The translations under genes were made by a program, and so were the position numbers. A DNA stretch of 64,000 nucleotides from Platerodrilus igneus (taxonomy: Eukaryota; Arthropoda; Insecta; Coleoptera; Lycidae): assembly GCA_036346225.1 (NCBI GenBank), contig JARFIW010001670.1:6634001-6698000 (forward strand), given 5' to 3'. Shown in pieces: positions 31,985-44,500 of the stretch (the stretch's first letter is position 1; each line of letters starts with the position of its first letter). The notes below the pieces were generated by a model. It was not told the DNA's origin, did no database searches, and saw nothing but the letters and a program-made list of their open reading frames with translations.

Positions 31985-33278
31985 AAAATTTAATTTATTT
32001 CATGAACTCAATTTCACAACTTTTATCTTACAAAAACCTAAGAATTTACAGTAAAATTTTAAGCTCATGTTAAAGCGGTAAATAATTTATCAAAATACAC
32101 AATTTGTTTTTAATCTTATGAATAATTTAAAAAAATATTGCTAAAGCCAAAAATATGTGTAGTACGCGTGTAAAATAATTTGCATCACTACTTTTTACAT
32201 AGGTACAACATTTTTAAAGATGAAATATATTATCATTAAGATGCATTGAATTCTCTCCTACTTTATCAGGCATATTTTATTCGACAACATTTAACAGTAG
32301 TCATCTATTAGGTAGCAATCTATCAGAATCCCATACCCAGAAATGAACTTCCAAAGTTGCAAATAATATTCAACGGGAAGCAAGTTTCTAGTATAAATCG
32401 TTGAGATATGTAATGTGACAGGTATTTTATATAACCAAAACGGTAGGCTTCAGTAGAACAAACATTCTCGAATAAAACAGGTTTGGTGTATAGTATAAAA
32501 TCTCACGTGGGTGACTAAACAGAGCAGAGCATCTACGATCTTCGTTGTAAAATATAATAATAATCGATTCAGGTAAAGCGTGGGCGTGTAGTGGATATTT
32601 TATCAGCAAAAAGAAGATCCACGATTTCCCTATTGAATCCGTAATTTGAGTGTTCCAATTATAGAAGATTTGCAAGAACCAAAATTAACCATTTTTAATC
32701 ACCGTCAATTTTTAAAATCTTGTCAACCTTTGAGTGATTGGGCAAATTTTACGTGGCAGATTTGCATTTCAACTACTAGAAGAAATTTTATTCGTATCAA
32801 ATGTAATAAATATTATACACTCATCAAATGTCTATTTGTGCCCCAACCAAATATTTTTGCAGTTTTACTAGGAAACATTGTATTTTATTACATATAACTA
32901 TTTAAGCATTATCATTCATCCAATGACACTTCTAGATATTGTTTGCAGTTGAAGGATAGATGTTTCACTTGAATTGCATTAATAATACAACTGATCGTGC
33001 TGGCTATATTAACCCTGTCTTCACATAGGTGGATACTTTTCACACCAGGTAGGATCTGAGAAACCCCATTAATAAAAAATCGTAACTTTTTGGTTTTTAT
33101 AATTTTTTATCACTTCATACTCTTATCTAATAATCTGATAATCATATAAACATAAAATTTTTAATCAGAAAAGATAGATTTTAAAACGTCTTATTCTGGA
33201 AAGTACAGTGAAAAGAAAATTTTAATTGTAAAAGAACACGGAAAATAATTTTGAACAATGTAGTTCATATATGAAAAA
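31985..33278. other. AT-rich stretch without recognised features
   Basis: Only short AT-rich open frames occur. The right part may hold the 3' UTR of the piggyBac relic on the minus strand, but I found no terminal inverted repeat or TTAA to mark an edge. Confidence 0.35.
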
Positions 33279-34200
33279 CTATTTATTACTTGAGTTTACA
33301 CAACTTTTGTAGCAAATCACAGCATGGTCTAGGCACAATAATTCTGCAACTGGGGCATATGGAAAACCTTCCCGTAGTTTTTTGAATCTTTGCAGGTGGT
33401 GCGGTAGAGTTATCTTCAGTATATTTGGAAATATTTTGCGAAATTTCTTATTCACCCTAGGATTATTCTTTCTGATGTTTATATATTCGTGGATAAGGTG
33501 AAGGCCCAGTGTTTTCATAAATATTCTTCTGCGTGTTTTATAGTCTTGATTGTTTGCTCTGTATATAACTAGAGCATTTATGGCAGCAGTATTCATAAGG
33601 GAAAACGTGATCGTGAGAGATTATCTTCTTGAATTTCTAGACACGCTGTATGATGCCGAATGTTCGTCTACGACGTCTACCCCACTTTTAGTGAAGTTGT
33701 AGAAACTAATAATTTCGGACTAATTCTTCTCACTATTTGCTTCATCAATTAATCCACCACGGTGCATTGTAGACGTCAATAGCACATTTTTATTCTTTTT
33801 TGGACCGTAGAACAGAAGTGTTATGTCTTTTTGAAAGCCAAAAACTTGTCTTTGACTGCCTCGTTTTTACTGACACGAATTGGTGTGGAAGGCAACGCTT
33901 GTTTTTCTTAACGTGTCTACCGATGTCAATTTATACTGTTTTAGAAGTAGTATCATTAATTCGTAGCTTGTGTACCAACTATCGAAGGTTATATTCCGAT
34001 TGGAACCAGAAATTAGTATTACGAGTCTCTCAACAATATCTGATGAAAAGTTACTGATATTGTAGGGTACTTCTGGTTGTCTTCCGCATAAACTTGAAAG
34101 TTCAAAATCTATAGCACTTTTCGTATTTTTTGCGTATTTGTTTGCACCCGGTAAATTTAAAACAATAGTTTCTACTCTAGTACCAACACATAAAACGCTG
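33279..34200 (-). pseudogene. piggyBac-like transposase relic (C-terminal half)
   Basis: On the minus strand, AIDFELSSLCGRQPEVPYNIS (34130-34060) leads to NITFDSWYTSYELM, carrying the conserved Asp of the DNWFTS motif. FGFQKDITLLFYGPKKNK, TSTMHRGGLIDE, IISFYNFTKSGVDVVDEH (third-Asp region) and AINALVIYRANNQ follow. A C-terminal Cys-rich tail, LCLDHAVICYKSC, ends at 33279. Frame changes and a few stops interrupt it, and several cysteines of the usual cross-brace finger are missing. PiggyBac transposases excise and insert precisely at TTAA. Confidence 0.85.
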
Positions 34201-34696
34201 TTGCAACTTTATAGTCTTCGAGTTATTTTAAAAAGTAAATTTTAGAATTTTTGTTACCTCAAAATGAAAAAAAAGCTTTCTTAACACCTTTTACGCAGAT
34301 AATTCGGTAGCATTAGTTTTCCATACGACTTTTAGTATGCTGGCATCCACTGTGCCCCAAAATTTTAAAATGATCTTGTTTGATTTACAACATTTATTCA
34401 AAAAGCCTTAAATCCGTCGCTTTTTTTAGTTTAAAACAATAGCTTTATACATTGTGTTAACATTGTTGTGTACTGGCAACTACAGAATGATATTTACACA
34501 GTAAAACGAAAAACGATTAACAAGGAAAATAAATGGATCTGTAAGTTGAGAAAAGTGATCGTTATTCTCTAAATACAAAAAACATTTTAGAGTCCAAAAC
34601 TTTATTTAACACTTTTGAAGTTACGATTGGAAAAACTTTAATTACCTATTGCCTTAATTATTCCTCGTTCTCATGTTTCTGAGTGTACACATAATT
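34201..34696. other. AT-rich stretch
   Basis: It may contain further upstream piggyBac transposase sequence on the minus strand, but I cannot follow the frame past about 34200. No other feature is seen. Confidence 0.3.
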
Positions 34697-35235
34697 TTTA
34701 CGTTCTGCCAAAGAAAAAAGTCTATAGGTATTAAATTTTAACAACTGGGGGTCATAGGACTACTGAATTTGTACCAACACATATCTTGGAAAACCGATGT
34801 ACCAAATAATGCACAAATACTTGAGAATTGCGCAATTGGGCCCCATCCCGTAAAAACCTGTAGTTCAGAACTTTAACAAAGGGAAGTTACAGCTTCTTCT
34901 ATTGTTTTACAGTTATATACCCTATTTCTTAGATATTCAGAGGTATGTGAAAGGGTGTAAGCAGCCTTTAGCTGCCAAGTTCCCCCAGAACTTGAACTTT
35001 TGTCGAATTAATAGTGTTTCCAATTTATTCTTTCGCACAATCAGCATTAGTTAAAAATATTTCACAACTAACACCTGTAGTTGTTTACAATAATCATCAG
35101 ATTTAAGAGCACTTATTTTTTCGACATTGGGTTTTACGTCTTCAAACTGGTTGGACTTGTACCTCAGCTTATTTATGTTCTGAGCTAGCCTGCACAGTTC
35201 CCTGCAGTTCTTCCAATAGCCTATATACATTATAA
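34697..35235 (-). repeat. Repeat copy 1: RTE-like 3' end plus linked segment
   Basis: This block matches 36935-37800 closely, sharing TTCTGCCAAAGAAAAAAG, TTGGAAAACCGATGTACC, TTAGATATTCAG and CAACTAACACCTGTAGTTG. Its right part encodes, on the minus strand, NCRELCRLAQNINKLRYKSN, the C-terminal block of the RTE-like family. At 35011-35015 it carries ATAGT uninterrupted, whereas the other copy has a solo LTR there. Confidence 0.75.
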
Positions 35236-36574
35236 TTTGAATTAGGGCCGCTATATTTGCGGCCACGTCCCCAATGCTCCACCCGGAGGTACTACATTGG
35301 GTTTAAACGCGAAAATAATCGTGCTTCTGATTAATTCTGACTTCATAGCTAATCCACCCTAAATAAAAAACTAAATAAAAATCTAACAAACCTAAAAATC
35401 TAACAAATCTAACAAGCCCTAACAATCTAACAAACATAAAAACCTGACCAACTGAAACAAAACTAAAAACAGGGTTGTAAATAATGGTGCGCTGACTTTG
35501 GAGTGTACCCGATCAACAAGACACAAGCAAAAATAAGAGTGGGAGGGATGCGTAATACCGGATAGAGAGACGCCGGCTCTGCTTACCAGTGCGACCTGAA
35601 GGGACGTCTTAAAACTATTCAAATCTAGCTAACTAATTTAAATTCATCCCTAGCTTTCCCTATCATTCCCTAACTGATTTATATTATGATTACAATCTTC
35701 ACAATTTTACTCTTCCTTCCCAAATATATACTGCAACCAATATGGCGACAGAACGTCAAACAAAATAAATATGCCACAAAATGCTACAATGCATGCTAAT
35801 AAATAAATAAATAAATATAAAGTGTAAATATAAAATAAATATATAAATAAATGTCTAATAAGCGTTAAGCATATAGCAGTGCACAAAAAAGCAAAAGCAT
35901 CACCCTATTTATCAGGTGCACTCGCACAAGCATTATGTCGGCTAGTGCCATTACACACAAAACGTGCTTGTTAAATTATTTCAAAAACTACTAATTAATG
36001 TAAATCAAAGCTTGTGCGAGTACAGCTGCCACAATTTAAGTCTTACCTCCATGATAAAATTCTCCAGCATCCGAAGAACTGGTCGTCTGCTTACATCTAA
36101 CTGTAACTTACTTCTAAGGGTAAGATGGGGTGCACTGCTAAAGTCCTGGTGGGTATGCACTAAATGTTCTTGGGGGGATCACAATCACTATCACTTCACT
36201 TTCAAGTCCTGGGGGGATGCGCGGTTTCACTCTATTTTATTATCTTTGTTTATTTTATTGATTTAATTTAATGAGGGTTTCTGATTTATTTGTTATTGTT
36301 TATTTGTTATTATTTATTCCCGATTTCCCGATTTTCCGCACATAATTATGAAGATAGGCAGTGATTGTATTAATGGTGTGGGGGTTTCTCGTGCATATTG
36401 GACATTTGGGTATAATTATCATGTTATTTTATTATTATTATTATTTTTAATTTTTATTATTATTATTATTTTTTAAATTTTTAATATCAGGTTTTGGTTA
36501 TATCTATGCTCGTATCGTTACTCACGCCAAATCAATCTAAAATTTTTCAATCCTCCCACCAACCCCACCGAATT
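35236..36574. other. Mixed non-coding stretch with simple repeats
   Basis: It contains a CTAACAA(A/T)-type degenerate run at 35360-35440, an AAAT-type microsatellite at about 35795-35855 and a TTA-rich run at 36425-36475. GTCCTGG(G)GGGATGC-like sequence at 36145-36215 may belong to the 3' UTR of the element whose C-terminus lies at 36575-36930. No gene is seen. Confidence 0.45.
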
Positions 36575-36930
36575 TTACACGCGGTTATCGTTGTCTAATC
36601 TCGCGACCCTTCTCGCGAATTCTTTTAAGGCTGTCCAGAACGCCTTCTGGTTAACCACTTCCCCGACTTCCTCTAGGCTCTTTGGCCATGCCAGACCTAA
36701 GATAGCTAGTTTGCTATCAGCCAACCCACGATTTCCCTCCTCAAGCGGGCAGTCGAAGAGCACGTGCTCTGCGCTTTCCGCGCCCTCACCGCATTCGCAG
36801 CGGTCGCTGTTGGTTAGCCCGAACCTTTGTAAATACGCCTTCAGGGCGCCGTGCCCTGTTATCAACTGCACCATTTTGTGATCGAGCTTAACCTCGATTC
36901 TACCTCTAGCTTCTATGCTCGGTATGAATT
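36575..36930 (-). pseudogene. C-terminal region of an R1/I-type non-LTR element
   Basis: The minus strand reads VTHKFIPSIEARGRIEVKL, then MVQLITGHGALKAYLQRF. DRCECGEGAESAEHVLFDCP and a helical tail ending ARLDNDNRV follow. TGHG...YLxRF...CxCG...ExAEHVLFxCP is the Cys-His region after the RT in R1, I and Jockey-related elements. The GC content is higher than around it. The N-terminal side joins the repeat starting at 36935, so the polymerase part is missing. Confidence 0.75.
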
Positions 36931-36934
36931 TGTG

Positions 36935-38148
36935 GGTTACGTTCTGCCAAAGAAAAAAGTCTATAGGTATTAAACTGGCGGTCATAGGACTACTGGTTTT
37001 GTACCAGCACATATCTTGGAAAACCGATGTACCAAATAATGCACAAATACTTGAGAATTGCGCAATTGGGCCACATCCCGTAAAAACCTGTAGTTCTGAA
37101 CTGTAACAAAGGGAAGTTACAGCTTCTTCTATCGTTTTACAGTTATATACCCTATTTCTTAGATATTCAGTATTATGTGAAAGGGTGTAAGCAGCCTTTG
37201 GCTGCCAAGTTCCCCCAGAACTTGAACCTTTGTCGAATTAATAGTTGTTTACGCGCGGGGGGTCTTATAAATTTATACATCGACTTACCTCCGCGGTGTT
37301 TTGTTGTTCTAAGCTGCAGTTCCTATTCTTTCAACCAAGTGGACTGTATGCGAATTGAGTCTGTGTTACGTTACACTTGCACTGTGTTTTTTAGGGGTTT
37401 CACAAATAAAATCTGCGGCACTTGACTAACTTACGGTACCGAACGAAAAAACCGACGACTGTTCTGCTTCGATATCAATAAGAAAGTGTTTGTTCACTAC
37501 TCTGTCCAACTTATTCACACATGCACAAGGAATTTTTATGGCAGGATATAAGGGAACAAGGGATGCCAGTTTTACAATTAGATTTACAACTACGAATTTG
37601 AAGTAACTCAAAATTAACCACGCAACGTGCGACAAAGAGACCGAACAATAGTTTTTCCAATTTATTCTTTTGCACAATCAGCATTAGTTAAAAATATTTC
37701 ACAACTAACACCTGTAGTTGTTTATAATAATCATCAGTTGTACCTCAGCTTATTTATGTTCTGTGCTAGCCTGCACAGTTCCCTGCAATTCTTCCAATAG
37801 CCTATATACAGCTCGATTCCCTTCTATTGTTTTCTAATTATATGCCCTATTTCACCGAGATTCAGTGGTATGTGAAGGGGGTTAAGCAGCATGTGTCTGC
37901 CAAGGATCCCCCCAACACTTACACTTTTGCCATATTAATAGTTTTCTAGTAAATCCTTTCACACAATTAATATTAGTTGAGAATATTGCAAAACCAATAT
38001 CTATAGTTGTTTATAATAATCACCATGTTTAAGTACAGTTATTATTTTTGTCATTAGTTTTTCCATCTTACGACTGGTTGGAAGCGTACTTCCATTGATT
38101 TATAGTCCGAGCTAGCCTACACATTTCCCTGAAATTCTCACAGCCTAT
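36935..38148 (-). repeat. Repeat copy 2 and adjoining RTE-like 3'-end units
   Basis: It parallels 34697-35235 but is interrupted by a solo LTR at 37246-37647. It is followed by another unit (37800-38148) with the GATTCAGTGGTATGTGAAGG and GAATATTGCAAAACCAAT motifs. Each unit carries a minus-strand copy of the REMCRLAR-like C-terminus and 3' UTR. The last runs straight into the RTE-like copy at 38149. Confidence 0.75.
37246..37647. mobile_element. Solo LTR, 402 bp, with 5-bp target duplication
   Basis: It begins TGTTTACGCGCGGGG and ends GACCGAACA, so it has TG...CA ends. It is flanked by ATAGT at 37241-37245 and 37648-37652. The duplicated copy at 35011 shows the same site unoccupied. Inside on the plus strand are a TATAAAT box-like sequence (37264-37270) and AATAAA (37405-37410), as in an LTR promoter and poly(A) region. 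A 5-bp duplication fits Gypsy or BEL-type integrases. The internal part was lost by LTR-LTR recombination. Confidence 0.88.
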
Positions 38149-38484
38149 ATCTTTCACTATCTGTGTGCAGAAGTCTAACCTAAGTCTATCTCTATTTCTC
38201 TTTTATCCTATCTCTGCTTCTAATATATTCCGCACTATTCCCTCATGTCTTAGTATGTGGCCTATCATTCTATCTCTCCTATTTTTTACTGTTTTCCACA
38301 TAGTTCTTTCTTAACCTACCATTTCTCGCACCACATTTCAAAGGCTTCTACCTTTTTCTTGTCTGCTTCTCCTACTGTCCAGGCTTCACAGCCATAAAGT
38401 TCTGTGCTCCTCACATATGTTTTAAGCAATATTTTCCTTGTTTCTATGTTTGTGGTCTTTGAACACAGTAATTCTTTTGTTTTG

Positions 38485-39638
38485 TTAAATGTAGCACGAA
38501 CCTTGTGCTAATCTTTGTTTTATATGTTTTGCGCTTTTCCCATCTTGCGTTATTTGGCTTCCTAGGTAATAAAGTTTCTTAACCTCTCGTAGGTTCTCGT
38601 TACCTATTTGTATTCTTGTTTTTGATTTATTTTTCCCTCTTTTGCATACTAGAACTTTAGTTTTATTTTTGTTAATTGTCATACAATATCTCTCCGTTAG
38701 AACTGTTTTCATTTCATTAAGAGCAGCTTCTAACTCTTCTTTGCTAGATGCTAATACCGCTATATTATCTGCAAATCTAAGCATATCAATCTTTTGTCCC
38801 TGCATATTAATTCCAAATGTATTTCTGCATTTGACAATATTCATTGCCTTTTCTATGTACAAGTTAAAAATTAATGGGGATAAGGCACATCCCTGTCTCA
38901 CACCTTTCCTAATATTTACTTCCCTACTTTCTTGCTCTGATTCTATTACCGCTGTTTGCTTTTTGTATAAGCAATGCACTATCCGTCTATCCCTAAAACT
39001 CATTCCAATCTTTTTGAGTATTTCGAACATTTTTTTCCATTTTACATTGTCGAATGCCCTTTCCAGATCTACAAACCCTATATATACACTTTCCCCGTGT
39101 TCCCCTGTTTCGCCTAAACCCAAATTGCTCTTCTCTCAATATTTCTTCGGCTCGTTTTTCCATTCGTCTTTGTACAATTCTAGTTAATATTTTTGAAACA
39201 GGTGCTGTCAAAATTATTGTTCGAAAATTTTCACATCTATCCGCGCCTCTTTTTTTTGGTATAGTTACTATGATGTTACGTTTGAAATCATTGGGTATCT
39301 CGCCTGTCTCATAGATATAGCTTACACGTCGGAAGAGACGTTCTGTTACTGCTTGTCCAGCTACTTTTAGAGCTTCTTGCTTGCACCTTATCTGTACCCG
39401 GCGCCTTACCATTTTTCAGGCCCTTTAATGCTAATTCAAACTCATCTCTAAGTATAAGATATTCCAAGTCATCATTTTCAATGTCTGATTCCTGTTCTAA
39501 TGCAGTTAGTTCCTCTCCTGAATATAAATTGCCTATATATTCCTGCCATCTAGCTACTTTTTCTACATTTTCTATAATGACGTTTCCTCCTGCGCCCCTT
39601 ATATTTTTGCTATATGGTTTTATATCCCTAAAATTCAT
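38485..39638 (-). pseudogene. Reverse transcriptase of RTE-like copy A, with FADN in the active site
   Basis: PNDFKRNIIVTIPKKRGADR, FRTIILTAPVSKIL and EEQFGFRRNRGTRG lead to GFVDLERAFDNVKW, GVRQGCALSPLIFN and MLRFADNIAVLASS. Then come MTINKNKTKVLV and YYLGSQITQDGKSAKH. The box is FADN because the codon at 38764-38766 is AAT. Copy B and the 29-kb copy have FADD. Loss of the second Asp should abolish polymerase activity. Frame changes occur near 39400 and 39125, and the C-terminal part continues in broken frames toward 38150. Confidence 0.85.
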
Positions 39639-39795
39639 TCTGATTAATTTGTATGTTTCGTCTGTCTTTCCTATTTCTATCTTAGTTTGTACCTAGTTAC
39701 ATTTTTCATCAATCTATTGTTCTTTAGCTTTCCTGCATTTGCGAATAATTTCTCATTTTATGGCTTTGTATCTCTGTTTTCCATTTTCGTATGAT

Positions 39796-41000
39796 CTATT
39801 TTCGTGTTTCTTCTATTAAATTCGGTATATCCTTTGTTATCCATGGTTTCTTATTTTCTTTTTGTGTGTACCCCAGAATATCTCTGGCCGCTATGTCTAA
39901 GCTGGATTTAATGTTATGCCATTCTGTTTCTACTTCCTTAGTATAAGAAATATTCCCGTTATCTTTCAGAAATTCATTTGACTTTTTTTCAAATCTTTCG
40001 TGGATATCTTTATCTTTTAGCTTCTCAAATTCAAAGTGCATTTTTCCGTTCTTCTTTTTTAAATTTTTAAATTTAAGTGCAGCCTTCATAATTACGATGT
40101 TGTGGTCAGTGTTTATATCTGCTTTCAGGTAGCTTCTACAGCCTTTTACTTGATTTCTAACCCGTTGTTTAACAATGATATAATCTATTTGATATCTTCC
40201 TATATCTCCTGGCATCTTACACGTGTATCGTTTTCTAGCGTGATGTTGAAATAATGTATTTGTGATGGTTAAGTTGTTCTTATCACAAAATTCTACCAGC
40301 GTATTTCCCCTGTCGTTCCTTGTGCCTAAACCAAATCAACCTACTATCGCTCCTTCCCTACCCTCACCTACCACTGTATTAAAACTCCCCGTAATTATTA
40401 AATTTTCATGTCCTTTTACGTATCTTAGTATGTCTTTGATATCTTTGTGGATCGCCTCTACCTCTTCCTCACTGTAGCTAGAGGTGGGCATGTATACTTG
40501 TATTATTACTGTATTTACCGGTTTAGATTCAAATCTAACCATGAGTACTCTTTCGTTCTTTCGTAAGTAGTTTTCTACACGACGTCCTATATTTTTTCGC
40601 ATAACTATCCCCAGTCCCGAACCACCTTCCTCTCATCCTCTATGAATTACCCTGAAGTCTCTTCTCCAAAAATCTCCCATCTCTGGCCAGTGGACTTCGC
40701 CGATTGCTACTATGTCTAGTGCTAACCTATCCATTTCAAGTTTCAGGTTCTGTAGCTTACCTACTTGTATCTGACATTCCACGCTGCGACTTACAGAATG
40801 TTCACGAATCTTTTTCTGTACTTTCGGATCACATTCCCCGAAGTAGTCCCCTCCCGGATATCCGAATGGGGGACTATTTTACCTCCGTGATTTTTTACCG
40901 CAGAGGGTGCCATTATGTTTACTGACAATTTCTGTACGCAGTGTACTTGGGAGGTAATGTGGTGGTTTCCCATTGCCTTCCACATCGCAGTAGTGTGCCT
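39796..41000 (-). pseudogene. Endonuclease and linker region of RTE-like copy A
   Basis: VAAWNVR (about 40780), MDRLALDIVAIGEVHWPEMG and GLGIVMRKNIGRRVENYL lead to MVRFESKPVNTVIIQVYMPT, SYSEEEVEAI and GSFNTVVGEGREG. The usual GDFN reads GSFN, so a catalytic-loop Asp is changed. IDYIIVKQRVRNQVKGCRSY and NTDHNIVIMK (the DH pair) close the domain, followed by a charged linker with WHNIKSSLDIAARDILGY and KPWITKDI. Stops near 40215-40335 and 40620 break the frame. The domain nicks the target to prime cDNA synthesis. Confidence 0.8.
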
Positions 41001-41540
41001 TAGAATGTCATACCGACCCCTCTGGTCTCTGCCACTCTAAGTACCGAAAACCTGCTGCCCTCTTTAACCTATCTTAGTCTGGTTTCTCACTAAAGACTCC
41101 ACTAATTTGGTTGAACCTATAGTTCGGTTCTTTAACTCATTGAAACGCGCAAGCAATACCTGTTCTAGTATTTTAGAACTTCAAGGTGCTGGTCCGTTCA
41201 CATTTGACCTTTTTTCTATACGTTCAATATTGAACGTAATTGACCTACTTAGAAGTGGACGACTGACACCTGTTACTGCTGCGGGATAGTTTACCTTAGA
41301 AATAACGCTTATCTCCAACCAGATGTTGTCTCTTACAACTTTATCATACGACAACGTAAAGTTATTTTCCATTGAATCCAACCATAATTGCGCCTTACGA
41401 TTTTTTAATTCGGAAAAATTGTGAATCTACTCAAAATTAATTCCAAATGCAAGAAATCTAGTGATCAGTATATGCGTTAGTAGGTTATTTTAACCCTCGT
41501 TTGTTGCAATGAAATATCAAAAAATATTAGAACTTCAATC

Positions 41541-44500
41541 ATCTTTCACTATCTGTGTGCAGTAGTCTAACCTAAGTCTAGCTCTATTTCTTTATCCTAT
41601 CTCTGCTTCTAATATATTCCGCACTATTCCCTCATGTCTAGTATGTGGCCTATCATTCTATCTCTCCTATTTTTTACTGTTTTCCACATAGTTCTTTCTT
41701 AACCTACCATTTCTCGCCCACATTTCAAAGGCTTCTACCTTTTTCTTTCTGCTTCTCCTACTGTCCAGGCTTCACAGCCATAAAGTGCTGTGCTCCTCAC
41801 ATATGTTTTAAGCAATATTTTCCTTGTTTCTATGTTTGTGGTCTTGAACACAGTAATTCTTTTGTTTGTTAAATGTACACGAACCTTGTGCTAATCTTTG
41901 TTTTATATTTTTGCGCTTTTCCCATCTTGGTTATTTGGCTTCCTAGGTAATAAAGTTTAACGAGTTCTTTACCTATTTGTATTCTTGTTTTGATTTATTT
42001 TTCCTCTTTTGCATACTAGAACTTTAGTTTTATTTTGTTAATTTCATACCATATTCTCCGTTAGAACTGTTTTCATTTCATTAAGAGCAGCTTCTAACTC
42101 TTCTTTGCTAGATGCTAATACCGCTATATCATCTGCAAATCTAAGCATATCAATCTTTTGTCCCTGCATATTAATTCCAAATGTCTTTCTGCATTTGACA
42201 ATATTCATTGCCTCTTCTATGTACAAGTTAAAAATTAATGGGGATAAGGCATATCCCTGTCTCACACCTTTCCTCATATTTACTTCCCTACTTTCTTGCT
42301 CTGATTCTATTACCGCTGTTTGCTTTTTGTATAAGCAATGCACTATCCGTCTATCCCTAAAACTCATTCCAATTTTTTTGAGTATTTCGAACATTTTTTT
42401 CCATTTTTCATTGTCGAATGCCCTTTCCAGATCTACAAGCCCTATATATACACTTTCCCCGTGTTCCCCTGTTTCGCCTAAACCCAAATTGCTCTTCTTC
42501 CAGTATTTTTTCGGCTCGTTTTTCCATTCGTCTTTGTACAATTCTAGTTAATATTTTTGAAACGTGTGCTGTCAAAATTATTGTTCGAAAATTTTCACAT
42601 CTATCCGCGCCTCTTTTTTTTGGTATAGTTACTATGATGTTACGTTTGAAATCTTTGGGTATCTCGCCTGTCGCATAGATATAGCTTACAAGTCGGAAGA
42701 GACGTTCTGTTACTGCTTGTCCAGCACTTTTAGAGCTTCTTGCTTGCCCTTATCTCGGCTACCTTTCAGGCCCTTAGATCAACTACCAATTATTTCCAGT
42801 CATCATTTTCAATGTCGGATTCCTGTTCTAATGCAGTTAGTTCCTCTCCTGAATATAAATTGCTTATATATTCCTGCCATCTAGCTACTTTTTCTACATT
42901 TTCTATAATGACGTTTCCTCCCCGCCCCTTATATTTTTGCTATATGGTTTTATATCCCTAAAATTCATTCTGATTAATTTGTATGCTTCGTCTGTCTTTC
43001 CTATTTCTATCTTAGTTTGTACCTAGTCGCACTTCTCATCAATCCATTGTTCTTTAGCTTTCCTGCATTTGCGAATAATTTCTTATTTTATGGCTTTGTA
43101 TCTCTGTTTTCCATTTTCGGATGATCTATTTTTGTATTTTCGTGTTTCTTCTATTAAATTCGGTATATCCTTTGTTATCCATGGTTTCTTATTTTCTTTT
43201 TGTGTGTACCCCAGAATATCTCTGGCCGCTATGTCTAAGCTGGATTTAATGTTATGCCATTCTGTTTCTACTTCCTTAGTATAAGAAATATTCCCGTTAT
43301 CTTTTAGCAATTCATTTGACTTTTTTTCGAATCTTTCGTGGATATCTTTATCTTTTAGCTTCTCAAATTCAAGGGCATTTTTCCGTTCCTCTTTTTTAAA
43401 TTTTTAAATTTAAGTGCAGCCTTCATAATTACGATGTTGTGGTCAGTGTTTATATCTGCTTTCAGGTAGCTTCTACAGCCTTTTACTTGATTTCTAACCC
43501 GTTGTTTAACAATGATATAATCTATTTGATATCTTCCTATATCTCCTGGCATCTTACACGTGTATCGTTTTCTAGCGTGATGTTGAAATAATGTATTTGT
43601 GATGGTTAAGTTGTTCTTATCGCAAAATTCTACTAGCGTATTTCCCCTGTCGTTACTTGTGCCTAAACCAAATAAACCTACTATCGCTCCTTCCCTACCA
43701 CTACATTAAAATCCCTCGTAATTATTAAATTTTCATGTCCTTGTACGTATCTTGTACGTATTCGATATCTTTGTAGATCGCCTCTACCTCTTCCTCACTG
43801 TAGCTAGAGGTGGGCATGTATACTTGTATTATTACTGTATTTACCGGTTTAGATTCAAATCTAACCATGAGTACTCTTTCGTTCTTTCGTAAGTAGTTTT
43901 CTACACGTCGGCCTATATTTTTTCGCATAACTATCCCCAGTCCCGAATTTCCTTCCTCTCATCCTATATGAATTACCCTGAAGTCTCTTCTCCAAAAATC
44001 TCCCATCTCTGGCCAGCGGACTTCGCCGATTGCTACTATGTCTAGTGCTAACCTATCCATTTCGAGTTTCAGGTTCTGTAGCTTACCTACTTGTATCTGA
44101 CATTCCACGCTGCGACTTACAGAATGTTCACGAATCTTTTTCTATACTTTCGGATCATATTCCCCGAAGTAGTCCCCTCCCGGATATCCGAATGGGGGAC
44201 TATTTTACCTCCGTGATTTTTTACCCCAGATGCCATTATATTTACTGACAATTTCTGTACGCAGTGTACTTGGGAGGTAATGTGGTGGTTTCCCATTGCC
44301 TTCCACATCGCAGTAGTGTGCCTTAGAATGTCATACCGACCCCTCTGGTCTCTGCCACTCTAAGTACCGAAAACCTGCTGCCCTCTTTAACCTATCTTAG
44401 TCTGGTTCCTCACTAAAGACTCCACTAATTTGGTTGAACCTATAGTTCGGTTCTTTAACTCATTGAAACGCGCAAGCAATACCTGTTCCAGTATTTTAGA

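Larger units (their letters stand above)
38149..41533 (-). mobile_element. RTE-like non-LTR retrotransposon, tandem copy A
   Basis: Read right to left: a 5' leader (41533-41000) with an 18-bp palindrome ACGTTCAATATTGAACGT, then an APE endonuclease, a linker, the RT and a C-terminal region. It lies directly beside copy B (41541-44853), which is nearly identical. The endonuclease resembles the type fixed in vertebrate CFDP2 (craniofacial development protein 2, derived from the RTE/BovB lineage), hence the RTE assignment. The 3' side continues into the tandem 3'-end units below 38149. Stops and frame breaks divide it, so it is not expected to move on its own. Confidence 0.85.

Noticed and set aside
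33800..34057. 85-codon plus-strand open frame
   Set aside because: It lies antisense to the piggyBac transposase relic, whose motifs are on the minus strand.
38642..39187. 181-codon plus-strand open frame with hydrophobic stretches
   Set aside because: It is the antisense shadow of the RTE-like RT on the minus strand. The same shadow appears at 42105-42551 in copy B.
39796..41000. Host endonuclease gene resembling CFDP2
   Set aside because: The domain is continuous in order with an RTE-like RT, is duplicated in tandem, and has stops, so it is part of the element.
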